The notes under the pieces are model-generated. The model was not told where the DNA came from. It saw only the letters and a program-made list of their open reading frames with translations, and searched no databases. The translations under genes were made by a program, and so were the position numbers. A stretch of 5,495 nucleotides of DNA from Candidatus Woesearchaeota archaeon (GTDB lineage Archaea > Nanobdellota > Nanobdellia > Woesearchaeales > ARS49): positions 1-5,495 of the forward strand of contig JACQMU010000002.1 in NCBI GenBank assembly GCA_016203425.1, given 5' to 3'. Shown one piece after another: positions 1-5,401 of the stretch; positions within the stretch are counted from its first letter, which is position 1; each line of letters begins with the position of its first letter.

Positions 1-242
1 GAATACAAGAAGAATTCCGACAGCGCACGCGAACAATACCACAACCAACTTTTACCGAAGAAGGATATGTTGTTGCACCGCAAAACGTGCCAAAACCACT
101 GCCTCAAAAACAACGTCCTGAAGAAGCATTTATCAATGCAGTAAGAGCAGAAGTGAAAGAACAATATCCTAATCTTACAGCAACACAACAAGAAGCAAGG
201 GCAGACATAGTAACAAGATTCAAAAATTTGGAGTTGGACTGA
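1..242 (+). CDS. 3' end of an unidentified gene with a conserved RFKNLELD tail (5'-truncated)
   Basis: This is the last 79 residues of a protein whose start lies outside the window; the reading frame begins at position 3 and stops with TGA at 240-242. The visible part is hydrophilic, rich in Gln, Pro, Glu and Arg, with a low-complexity Pro/Gln stretch (about residues 28-39 of the visible part) and then a probably helical, charged segment. There is no membrane segment in view. It ends in RFKNLELD, exactly as the next gene does. More of the tail also matches that gene: a segment with FR, QR, T, P, then GYVVAPQ and LPQ corresponds to FRPQRETP, GFIVPSQ and LPQ downstream, so the two genes are probably tandem paralogues over at least their C-terminal regions. 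I do not recognise the family. The stop lies 1 nt before the next ATG, which suggests co-transcription and coupled translation. The frame call is firm; the function is unknown. Confidence 0.8.
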   Translation, partial: IQEEFRQRTRTIPQPTFTEEGYVVAPQNVPKPLPQKQRPEEAFINAVRAEVKEQYPNLTATQQEARADIVTRFKNLELD

Positions 243-246
243 AATG
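216..246 (+). repeat. Gene-junction repeat, copy 1 (tail codons, SD, stop and next start)
   Basis: The 28 bases from 216 to 243 encode RFKNLELD plus the stop and match positions 1423-1450 at 27 of 28 bases; the single difference is the third base of the Lys codon. The element includes GGAG at 230-233, which sits 10 nt before the ATG at 244 and can act as a Shine-Dalgarno sequence for the next gene. The stop and the next start are 1 nt apart. The match is seen directly; its dual role as coding sequence and ribosome-binding site is inferred. Confidence 0.8.
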
Positions 247-1449
247 TTTTACAAATCTTTAATTGATAAGTGTAAGAATTATTCTCAAATTGGAATAGTT
301 TCTACTATTGGTTTGCTTCCTTTGGGCTGTTCTGAACAAACCAACATTTCTGAACCAGAACAAGCAACACAAGCATTTGTTATGCCTGAAAGAGTAACGC
401 AACCTGAAGAAACTGCTTATTCTAATCCTGCTGGAGAGTTTGATTTTTACAAAAAAACATATGTTGAATTAGTTAAAAAAGATGGAGATATTGATTCTCA
501 AGATGTTGAAACATTAGAACGCGTGCTCAGTAAAACCATCGCGGAAATGAGGGAAAAACTACCTATAAGTCTTTTAGGCAGTAATGACGAGAAAATCGGA
601 AAATACCTGAACGAGTATAGTTCCAGGGTAGGCGACCTCGCAGAATTACGAAAACATTTAGAACAAAAAAATAAATGGATTAACAGTGACGCTGTTAAAG
701 GAAACTTTTGGAGTTATGGACGTGGAACAAGTATTTTTGACATGCCTCCTGAGAATGGAACGGTTAATGGAAACAAAAAACAATTACATCAAATGTTTAT
801 GAGTGACTCATTCTATACAATACCCTGGAAGCATAAACCAAATTTTAATGATATCAAAGTTTTAGCATTAACGGACGAGTTCCCTGCAAAATCAAAACTT
901 CCATACTGGCTTGGAATAGCAATAGGAGTTTCAATTTCATTTTTAGGGAACGGTTGTGCACTTGCATTAAGAGGAGTTAGAATAATAGGCGGGCCAAATA
1001 CGGATCTTTATACTGCCTTAAATATAGTTGGAAATTGTGGAGTTAATGGTGTGATGGGACCGGTTCTTTTGGATGGCCTTCACCCTGCAGTTTTTCCAGC
1101 AAGATTAGTCATCGGGCTTGCTCCAGCAGGTTTTGAACTTTACAAATTATTACGAGAAGGAGTAAAAGACTTCAGACCACAAAGAGAAACACCAATATTT
1201 ATTCCTGAATATGGGTTTATTGTTCCATCACAATTACCACAAGAAGAAAAGAAAGTAGAACTAACAACACTTGACGATGTTGTGCCAGAAGCATACAATG
1301 ATAGTTATGGCAGAAGTCTAATACAACGTTTCAAGAACCTTGAATTAGATGACGCAAAAGAAGCAAAAACAGAAGAAGGACTAACACAAACACAAAAAGA
1401 AACATTAGATGATATTGAAAAAAGATTCAAGAATTTGGAGTTGGACTGA
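244..1449 (+). CDS. Putative membrane-associated or lipoprotein-like protein of unknown function with two RFKNLELD motifs
   Basis: This 401-residue protein belongs to no family I recognise. Residues 1-29 resemble a signal peptide: a Lys-containing start, a hydrophobic stretch (about 16-28) and LPLGC ending at Cys29. That resembles a lipobox, but Pro at -3 is not standard. Residues 30-215 are hydrophilic and mixed charged. Three hydrophobic segments follow at about 221-242, 255-279 and 282-303, with Cys238 and Cys265 in or near them, so the C-terminal half probably sits in a membrane. From Phe310 onward the tail is hydrophilic and similar to the end of the preceding gene. It contains RFKNLELD at residues 362-369 and again as the final eight residues, 394-401. 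The ATG at 244 is preferred because GGAG lies 10 nt upstream and it follows the previous stop by 1 nt. The next gene starts 2 nt after this stop. The role is unknown; a cell-surface or membrane-anchored protein is the best guess. Confidence 0.85.
   Translation: MFYKSLIDKCKNYSQIGIVSTIGLLPLGCSEQTNISEPEQATQAFVMPERVTQPEETAYSNPAGEFDFYKKTYVELVKKDGDIDSQDVETLERVLSKTIAEMREKLPISLLGSNDEKIGKYLNEYSSRVGDLAELRKHLEQKNKWINSDAVKGNFWSYGRGTSIFDMPPENGTVNGNKKQLHQMFMSDSFYTIPWKHKPNFNDIKVLALTDEFPAKSKLPYWLGIAIGVSISFLGNGCALALRGVRIIGGPNTDLYTALNIVGNCGVNGVMGPVLLDGLHPAVFPARLVIGLAPAGFELYKLLREGVKDFRPQRETPIFIPEYGFIVPSQLPQEEKKVELTTLDDVVPEAYNDSYGRSLIQRFKNLELDDAKEAKTEEGLTQTQKETLDDIEKRFKNLELD
1327..1350 (+). repeat. Internal RFKNLELD copy, synonymous codons
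   Basis: Residues 362-369 of the 401-residue protein spell RFKNLELD, 32 residues before the terminal copy. Six of its eight codons differ from the terminal copy of the same gene and all the differences are synonymous (for example CGT against AGA for Arg, and CTT against TTG for the first Leu). It also lacks the GGAG of the junction copies, having TTGAAT there. The peptide is therefore conserved while the DNA has diverged. Confidence 0.8.
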
Positions 1450-1454
1450 AAATG
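1423..1454 (+). repeat. Gene-junction repeat, copy 2 (tail codons, SD, stop and next start)
   Basis: This copy encodes the terminal RFKNLELD and TGA stop of the 401-residue protein and is 27/28 identical to positions 216-243. GGAG at 1437-1440 precedes the ATG at 1452 by 11 nt, and the stop ends 2 nt before that ATG. It repeats the arrangement at the preceding gene junction. Confidence 0.8.
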
Positions 1455-1781
1455 AATTTTCAATTTGGTGGAGCGTCAAAATTGTTTGGAAGAAAAATAT
1501 ATTTGCCTATTGATAGGTTTGCATACGTTCCTAAATCAGAGGAAGGATTGCAAGAATACATTTTTGCGTACAAAACACGAGTTCCAACCCCTAATGAAGA
1601 ACCAGATATTTACAGAAATGCACAAGTATCACAAAACAATCCAGATGAAGTGACATTACGGTATGAATGTCTTAATGAAATAGTCTTACTTTTGACTATC
1701 GCCTCAGATGATAATTTTAGAACAGAAAATTCAGAACTAGTCTCAAAAAATGAAGCGTTCAAAGTAGAAGAAACAAAATAA
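1452..1781 (+). CDS. Small protein of unknown function, last gene of the tailed-protein run
   Basis: This is a soluble-looking 109-residue protein with no signal peptide, no clear membrane segment and a single Cys (residue 73). I recognise no domain. The first 80 residues mix aromatic and beta-prone stretches, for example KIYLPIDRFAYVP, YIFAYKTRVP and NEIVLLLTIA, which suggests a small beta-rich fold. The last 25 residues are charged and probably flexible. Unlike the two genes before it, it does not end in RFKNLELD. The ATG at 1452 is chosen because it follows the previous stop by 2 nt and has GGAG 11 nt upstream within the junction repeat. It is probably translated from the same transcript as the 401-residue protein. 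A 62-codon frame overlapping it from 1465 is judged a shadow. The call as a gene rests on length, start context and operon position; no function is proposed. Confidence 0.7.
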   Translation: MNFQFGGASKLFGRKIYLPIDRFAYVPKSEEGLQEYIFAYKTRVPTPNEEPDIYRNAQVSQNNPDEVTLRYECLNEIVLLLTIASDDNFRTENSELVSKNEAFKVEETK

Positions 1782-1798
1782 AACAGAAGATATTGTCT

Positions 1799-1838
1799 TG
1801 CAGGGCATTAATTATTGTTTAATCAGCTCACCCTGGCA
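1799..1838. terminator. Possible hairpin between convergent genes
   Basis: CAGGG at 1801-1805 can pair with CCCTG at 1831-1835, and inside it ATTAA can pair with TTAAT (near 1808-1821), giving an interrupted stem between the 109-residue gene and the oppositely oriented antitoxin gene. The arm at 1831-1835 lies inside the antitoxin's final codons. On the minus strand a T-rich stretch follows further downstream, near 1764-1782. The structure is weak and long-looped; the terminator role is an inference from its place between converging genes. Confidence 0.25.
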
Positions 1839-2133
1839 TTATCTTTAGTGCTTCTTTTTCTTTTCGAATAAGTGCGTGCATACCTTCATGAATCCCAAGC
1901 TCGTCAACAAGCTCTGTAGGAATACGAATGGCAAGACTATTGCCCCACTTAGCAAATCTAACATCTTTTGCTCTGCGAAGTTCTCTGTATTTCTGTGCCA
2001 GCGATTTTAGTTGTGCCATGTTGACAAGTTCTTCTCCGCAATTTTCACACTTGTACGCTTCAAAACCAACTTTTTCTTTCGGCATAACATCTTTAACAAC
2101 ACTCATGTTACCTTTACATACTGGGCATTTCAT
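1828..2133 (-). CDS. YgiT-type zinc-finger / AbrB-MazE domain antitoxin
   Basis: This 101-residue protein has two parts. Residues 1-38 form a YgiT (MqsA N-terminal type) zinc-binding module with CPVC (Cys3, Cys6) and CENC (Cys29, Cys32). After a helical, basic linker (about 40-57), residues 58-101 form a SpoVT/AbrB (MazE-like) DNA-binding domain recognisable from KWGNSLAIRIP and ELGIHEGM. YgiT-type modules are known from antitoxins, where they contact the toxin, and AbrB domains bind operator DNA as dimers. The protein is therefore expected to neutralise the DUF4258 protein encoded just upstream and to repress the shared promoter. The ATG at 2133 is preferred: it lies 1 nt after the toxin's TAA and has AGGA 7 nt upstream (plus-strand 2141-2144). 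A TTG at 2151 would add six residues (MSEETK) but has no better support. The domain assignment is confident; neutralisation and autorepression follow from the family and were not seen directly. Confidence 0.9.
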   Translation of the reverse strand: MKCPVCKGNMSVVKDVMPKEKVGFEAYKCENCGEELVNMAQLKSLAQKYRELRRAKDVRFAKWGNSLAIRIPTELVDELGIHEGMHALIRKEKEALKIMPG

Positions 2134-2134
2134 T

Positions 2135-2377
2135 TTAGTTTCCTCGCTCAATTGTTTTAATAATTATAGCTTCACCATTATCAACGCCAATACAAACAAT
2201 TGACCCCTTGTTTGATTTCTTTACAATCTTTATGTGGCTCTTTCCGAAACGCGACATTTTCCCGGTCTTCAAAACACCATAAACTCTGTCAGGAAAAGCA
2301 ATGCTGCGTTCTTCTGCTTGTTTGATTGCGTGTGAAGACACCCAAACAGGTTTGTTATCTATTAGGATGTCTTCCAT
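2135..2377 (-). CDS. DUF4258 family protein, probable toxin of a toxin-antitoxin pair
   Basis: This 80-residue protein has the DUF4258 pattern: a Ser-His-Ala entry (SSHAIKQAEER, with His16 and Arg24), an Ile/Val-rich segment leading to VLKTGK, then beta strands (IKIVKK, SIVCIGV, AIIIKTI) ending in a short basic tail. DUF4258 proteins commonly neighbour YgiT-type zinc-finger genes and are regarded as likely toxins, perhaps RelE/MqsR-like ribonucleases; the catalytic activity is not established from this sequence. The gene precedes its antitoxin, the order found in mqsRA, and the two are separated by 1 nt; its last codons (Glu-Arg-Gly-Asn) contain the antitoxin's Shine-Dalgarno sequence, so translation is probably coupled. 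The start is taken as ATG at 2377. A TTG at 2398 would extend it by seven residues but overlaps the candidate TATA element. No ribosome-binding site precedes the ATG, consistent with leaderless translation. Confidence 0.85.
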   Translation of the reverse strand: MEDILIDNKPVWVSSHAIKQAEERSIAFPDRVYGVLKTGKMSRFGKSHIKIVKKSNKGSIVCIGVDNGEAIIIKTIERGN

Positions 2378-2382
2378 TAAAT

Positions 2383-2401
2383 ATACATGTAGATACAAGT
2401 A
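2383..2401. promoter_or_regulatory. Candidate operator: phased direct repeat with dyad symmetry
   Basis: ATACATGTA at 2383-2391 is followed one base later by ATACAAGTA at 2393-2401, matching at 8 of 9 positions with a 10-bp period, about one helical turn. The first contains the perfect palindrome TACATGTA, and the second lies within ATACAAGTAT, a palindrome broken only at its centre. The element lies between the toxin's start codon and its TATA element and overlaps the latter slightly, so binding here would block transcription. An AbrB-type antitoxin binding here for autoregulation is an inference. Confidence 0.4.
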
Positions 2402-2408
2402 TAAAAAC
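2399..2408 (-). promoter_or_regulatory. Candidate TATA element for the toxin-antitoxin operon
   Basis: Read on the minus strand this is GTTTTTATAC. Its centre lies about 27 nt upstream of the toxin ATG at 2377, the usual archaeal spacing from TATA to transcription start. The transcript would begin at or within a few bases of the start codon, matching the lack of a Shine-Dalgarno sequence there. Confidence 0.45.
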
Positions 2409-2418
2409 CTTGCCCTTT

Positions 2419-2433
2419 GGAAACGTTTATTAA
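2419..2433 (+). promoter_or_regulatory. Candidate BRE/TATA element for the P-type ATPase gene
   Basis: GGAAACG followed by TTTATTAA resembles an archaeal purine-rich BRE plus TATA box. Transcription would be expected to start near 2454, about 15 nt before the ATPase ATG, leaving room for the GAGGGG ribosome-binding site. It lies back to back with the toxin promoter, so the two may influence each other. Confidence 0.4.
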
Positions 2434-2459
2434 CTTGTTTTTCTCACACTATTTCTAAA

Positions 2460-2465
2460 GAGGGG
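2460..2465 (+). promoter_or_regulatory. Ribosome-binding site that sets the ATPase start
   Basis: GAGGGG ends 3 nt before the ATG at 2469, a short but usable spacing. It supports this start over an in-frame ATG at 2301, which would add 56 residues with no P-type ATPase similarity, overlap the toxin gene and lie upstream of the candidate promoter. Confidence 0.6.
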
Positions 2466-2468
2466 ACT

Positions 2469-5147
2469 ATGGTAGATTATTATAATGTCACATCTGCAGA
2501 AGCACTCAGCATTCTTAACACAAGCAAGAAAGGGCTTGCGAGCGAAGAAGCACAAAAAAGGCTGTTCGAGTATGGGCCAAATATTCTTTACAAAGAAAAA
2601 CGGTTTACTGCAATTAAACTGTTCATAAGCCAGTTTAAGAACACATTTCTTTTGTTATTAATACTTGCAGCAGCCATATCATTTATCGTCGGGCAGACAG
2701 TTGAAGGGACAGTCATCATAGGAATACTATTCCTTAACGCAATTCTTGGATTTGTGCAGGAATACCGCGCAGAAAAAGCAGTGGAAGCACTGGAAAAACT
2801 TTCAGCGCCAACTGCAAAAGTCATGCGCGACGGAAACAAAACAAAAATACCTGCAATAGAGGTTGTTCCTGGAGACATTCTTGTTCTCGAAGCAGGGGAC
2901 ATTGTGCCGGCAGACAGCCGAATAATTGAAGCATCAAGCCTGCACATTGACGAAGCATCTCTTACAGGTGAGTCAATGCCGTCACGAAAAGTTACAGACA
3001 TTTTCAAAATAGGGACATCAATTGCAGACCAAGAGAACATGGCATTCATGGGAACAACAGTCACGTATGGCAAAGGAATTGCTGTTGTCACTGCAACAAG
3101 CATGAAAACAGAAATGGGCAAGATTGCAGCAACAATACAAAAAACACCAGATACGCCAACACCACTACAAACAAAGTTCAAACAACTGGCACAACAAATT
3201 GGCATAATAACTGTGATTCTTATAATAACAGTATTGACGACAGGAACGCTGTCTGGAACGCAGACATTTGCTCACATGCTAATCTTTGTTCTTGCACTAA
3301 CAGTATCAACAATACCAAACTCATTGCCAATCATTGTAACAGTAAGCCTTGCGATGGGTGCAAAAAGGCTTGCCAAAAAAAATATGCTCATCAAAAAACT
3401 TTCAGCAGCAGAAAGCCTCGGAGCAACGACAATTATTTGCACAGATAAAACAGGGACGCTTACAAAAAACCAGATGACTGTTACAAACATTTACGCAGAC
3501 AACAAAACAATAAGCGTGACAGGCACTGGTTACACGCCAAAAGGAACATTTGTCTTCAATAATCGCCCAATACCGCCCAAAAAAATAGAACTCCTGTTAA
3601 AAATAGGCTATCTCTGCAACAATGCAAAACTCACACAAAAAGACGGACGTTATGACATTATTGGCGACCCTACAGAAGGCGCGCTCATTGTACTCGGAAA
3701 AAAAGGCGGGCTGAACGAAGACCACATTCACGAAGATTACAAGATTATTGAAGAACTGCCGTTTGATTCAGACAGAAAACGCATGAGCGTCATCTGCCAA
3801 AACACGCATTCAAAAACAACAGAAGCATACACTAAAGGAGCGCCAGATGTATTGCTGCACTTGTGCACAACAATGCTTTCAAACGGCAAAATAAAGAAGC
3901 TGACACAAAAAGACAAACAAAAAATCCTTGCAACAAACACGCGTTACGCCAATAGCGCATTAAGGGTTCTTGCGCTTGCATACAAAGATGTTTCAAAACT
4001 CAGGAAGTATAGTGTTGATGCTGTTGAAAAAGACCTCACATTCGTAGGCCTTGTAGGCATGATTGACCCGCCGCGCGATGAGGTTAGCCACGCAATAAAA
4101 GAATGTGAAGATGCAGGCATAAAAGTCATGATGATAACTGGCGACCACGCACTAACTGCAGAGGCAGTTGCCAAACAAATAGGCTTGTACAAAAAAGGCG
4201 ACATCATACTTACTGGAAATGACGTTGACAAACTGACAGACAAAGAACTCGAAACAATGATTGATAAAGTTTGCATTGTTGCACGCGCACTTCCCATACA
4301 AAAAACACGAATAGTTGATGCACTGCAAAAAAAAGGGCACGTTGTTGCAATGACGGGAGACGGCGTCAACGATGCGCCAGCACTCAAAAAAGCAGACATA
4401 GGCATAGCAATGGGCATCACAGGCACAGATGTTGCAAAAGAAACAGCAAAAGCAATCCTTGTAGATGACAACTTCGCAACAATCGTCAATGCGGTTGCAG
4501 AAGGAAGAAACATTTACGACAAAATGCTGAAATCAGCAATGTACTTACTTTCATGCAACGCAGGCGAAATAATATCAGTATTTGCAGCAATCATGCTAAA
4601 CTTCCCCTTGCCGCTACTGCCACTACAATTGTTGTTGATAAGCATTTTGACAGATGATTTTCCTGCATTAGGGCTTGGGCTTGAAGCGATGGAAGAAGAT
4701 GTAATGAAACTGCCGCCGCGCAATCCGAAAGAAAAGCCAATCCACACAAAAAACTTGGTGTCAATATTATTATTTGGGCTCATCATGAGTGCAGGCACGC
4801 TTGCAATGTTTGTACAATACAAAGATGTTGACTTAACAAAAGCGCAAACAATAGCATTCACCACACTTGTGTTATTTCAAATGTTTGCAGTTATCAGCAG
4901 CAAGACATTCCACCACTCTGCAAAAGCGCTTAATCCATTAACCAACAAACTTTTAATCACAGGAATAAGCCTTTCAATACTGCTACAAATCACAGTGCTT
5001 CACTGGCAACCATTACAATTAATATTTGGCACAACAGCACTAACACTCAAAGAATGGCTTGCCATCATCGGAATATCCAGCATAGGATTCATAGCAATGG
5101 AAGCAAGCAAGTTTTTAGTGCACCCTACACAGAACAAAAGCGTTTAA
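2469..5147 (+). CDS. Type II (P2-like) P-type cation-transporting ATPase
   Basis: This complete 892-residue membrane pump uses ATP to move cations across the cytoplasmic membrane through a phospho-aspartate intermediate. In order it has an N-terminal cation-ATPase domain (about 5-70); M1 and M2 (about 57-75, 79-99); the actuator domain with TGES (166-169); M3 and M4 (about 243-262, 268-296); the phosphorylation site DKTGT with Asp326; the nucleotide-binding domain with GDPTEGAL (from 399), FDSDRKRM (from 432) and KGAP (456-459); DPPR (533-536); TGD (557-559); GDGVNDAP (630-637); and M5-M10 (about 688-882). Ten membrane helices and the GDPTE motif fit the type II Ca2+ and Na+/K+ pump group, not the heavy-metal group. 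M5 keeps the Asn697 and Glu700 of SERCA-type pumps and M6 keeps Thr728-Asp729. M4, however, reads PNSLP (283-287) where Ca2+ pumps have PEGLP, M6 has Ser725 in place of Asn, and M8 has Gln804 where SERCA has Glu. The transported ion therefore cannot be assigned. The gene has its own candidate promoter. Confidence 0.95.
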   Translation: MVDYYNVTSAEALSILNTSKKGLASEEAQKRLFEYGPNILYKEKRFTAIKLFISQFKNTFLLLLILAAAISFIVGQTVEGTVIIGILFLNAILGFVQEYRAEKAVEALEKLSAPTAKVMRDGNKTKIPAIEVVPGDILVLEAGDIVPADSRIIEASSLHIDEASLTGESMPSRKVTDIFKIGTSIADQENMAFMGTTVTYGKGIAVVTATSMKTEMGKIAATIQKTPDTPTPLQTKFKQLAQQIGIITVILIITVLTTGTLSGTQTFAHMLIFVLALTVSTIPNSLPIIVTVSLAMGAKRLAKKNMLIKKLSAAESLGATTIICTDKTGTLTKNQMTVTNIYADNKTISVTGTGYTPKGTFVFNNRPIPPKKIELLLKIGYLCNNAKLTQKDGRYDIIGDPTEGALIVLGKKGGLNEDHIHEDYKIIEELPFDSDRKRMSVICQNTHSKTTEAYTKGAPDVLLHLCTTMLSNGKIKKLTQKDKQKILATNTRYANSALRVLALAYKDVSKLRKYSVDAVEKDLTFVGLVGMIDPPRDEVSHAIKECEDAGIKVMMITGDHALTAEAVAKQIGLYKKGDIILTGNDVDKLTDKELETMIDKVCIVARALPIQKTRIVDALQKKGHVVAMTGDGVNDAPALKKADIGIAMGITGTDVAKETAKAILVDDNFATIVNAVAEGRNIYDKMLKSAMYLLSCNAGEIISVFAAIMLNFPLPLLPLQLLLISILTDDFPALGLGLEAMEEDVMKLPPRNPKEKPIHTKNLVSILLFGLIMSAGTLAMFVQYKDVDLTKAQTIAFTTLVLFQMFAVISSKTFHHSAKALNPLTNKLLITGISLSILLQITVLHWQPLQLIFGTTALTLKEWLAIIGISSIGFIAMEASKFLVHPTQNKSV

Positions 5148-5161
5148 ACATCTTTGCAGGA

Positions 5162-5401
5162 TTAAGTTGAAACCATAGCTTCATTTAATGAAGATAAATT
5201 AATTGCAATATCTTGCGGTTCTTTTTTCATTTTCTTTATGACGTTAAAGAACGCATATCCTTTCACTTGGTTAGTTTTTTCATCTTTTCGTTCGAAAACA
5301 TCATTACCCAAATCATCATAAAACGATGGTGTTGGCTTTCCAAATCTAACTTCTAAAAAATCTCCTTCAGCATCCCAATGAATAAACATTTTTTCGTTCA
5401 T
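5162..5401 (-). CDS. DUF2283 family small protein
   Basis: This is a 79-residue soluble protein with the DUF2283 pattern: an aromatic-Asp-x-x-Gly-Asp entry (HWDAEGDFLEVRFG, about residues 8-21), an acidic turn (DDLGNDVFERKDE), a strand-forming GYAFFNVIKKMK segment and a short helical tail. DUF2283 proteins have no established biochemical activity; they are often found next to DUF4258 genes and have been considered possible antitoxins. Here it is convergent with the ATPase, only 14 nt between stops, and is 2.8 kb from the DUF4258 gene with no adjacent partner visible. The start is ATG at 5401; another Met at residue 5 is possible. A weak AGGGT lies about 12 nt upstream. Family assignment is good; function is unknown. 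Confidence 0.8.
   Translation of the reverse strand: MNEKMFIHWDAEGDFLEVRFGKPTPSFYDDLGNDVFERKDEKTNQVKGYAFFNVIKKMKKEPQDIAINLSSLNEAMVST
5179..5193. terminator. Short perfect stem-loop downstream of the ATPase
   Basis: CTTCAT (5179-5184) and ATGAAG (5188-5193) form a perfect 6-bp stem with a 3-nt loop, 32 nt after the ATPase stop. It lies within the 3' coding end of the convergent DUF2283 gene and has no clear T-tract after it on the plus strand. A role in ending the ATPase transcript is possible but unproven. Confidence 0.25.

Noticed and set aside
216..1454. Junction repeats as integron attC sites or a CRISPR array
   Set aside because: They lie within coding sequence, lack inverted-repeat structure, and the copies are over 1 kb apart with whole genes between them; no integrase or cas gene is visible.
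1928..2203. Plus-strand open frame over the antitoxin gene
   Set aside because: The opposite strand encodes a clear YgiT/AbrB protein; this frame is its shadow, with no recognisable domain.
2406..2410. AACCT resembling half of the E. coli MqsA operator
   Set aside because: The matching AGGTT half at the required spacing is absent, and this antitoxin has an AbrB domain rather than the MqsA helix-turn-helix, so the same site is not expected.
2301..2468. 56-residue N-terminal extension of the ATPase from an in-frame ATG at 2301
   Set aside because: It overlaps the toxin gene antisense, has no P-type ATPase similarity, and the ATG at 2469 has GAGGGG just upstream and a candidate promoter behind it.
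2588..4864. Several long minus-strand open frames inside the ATPase gene
   Set aside because: They are Ser/Ala/Thr-rich translations of the complementary strand of a strongly conserved gene, without domains or start signals.
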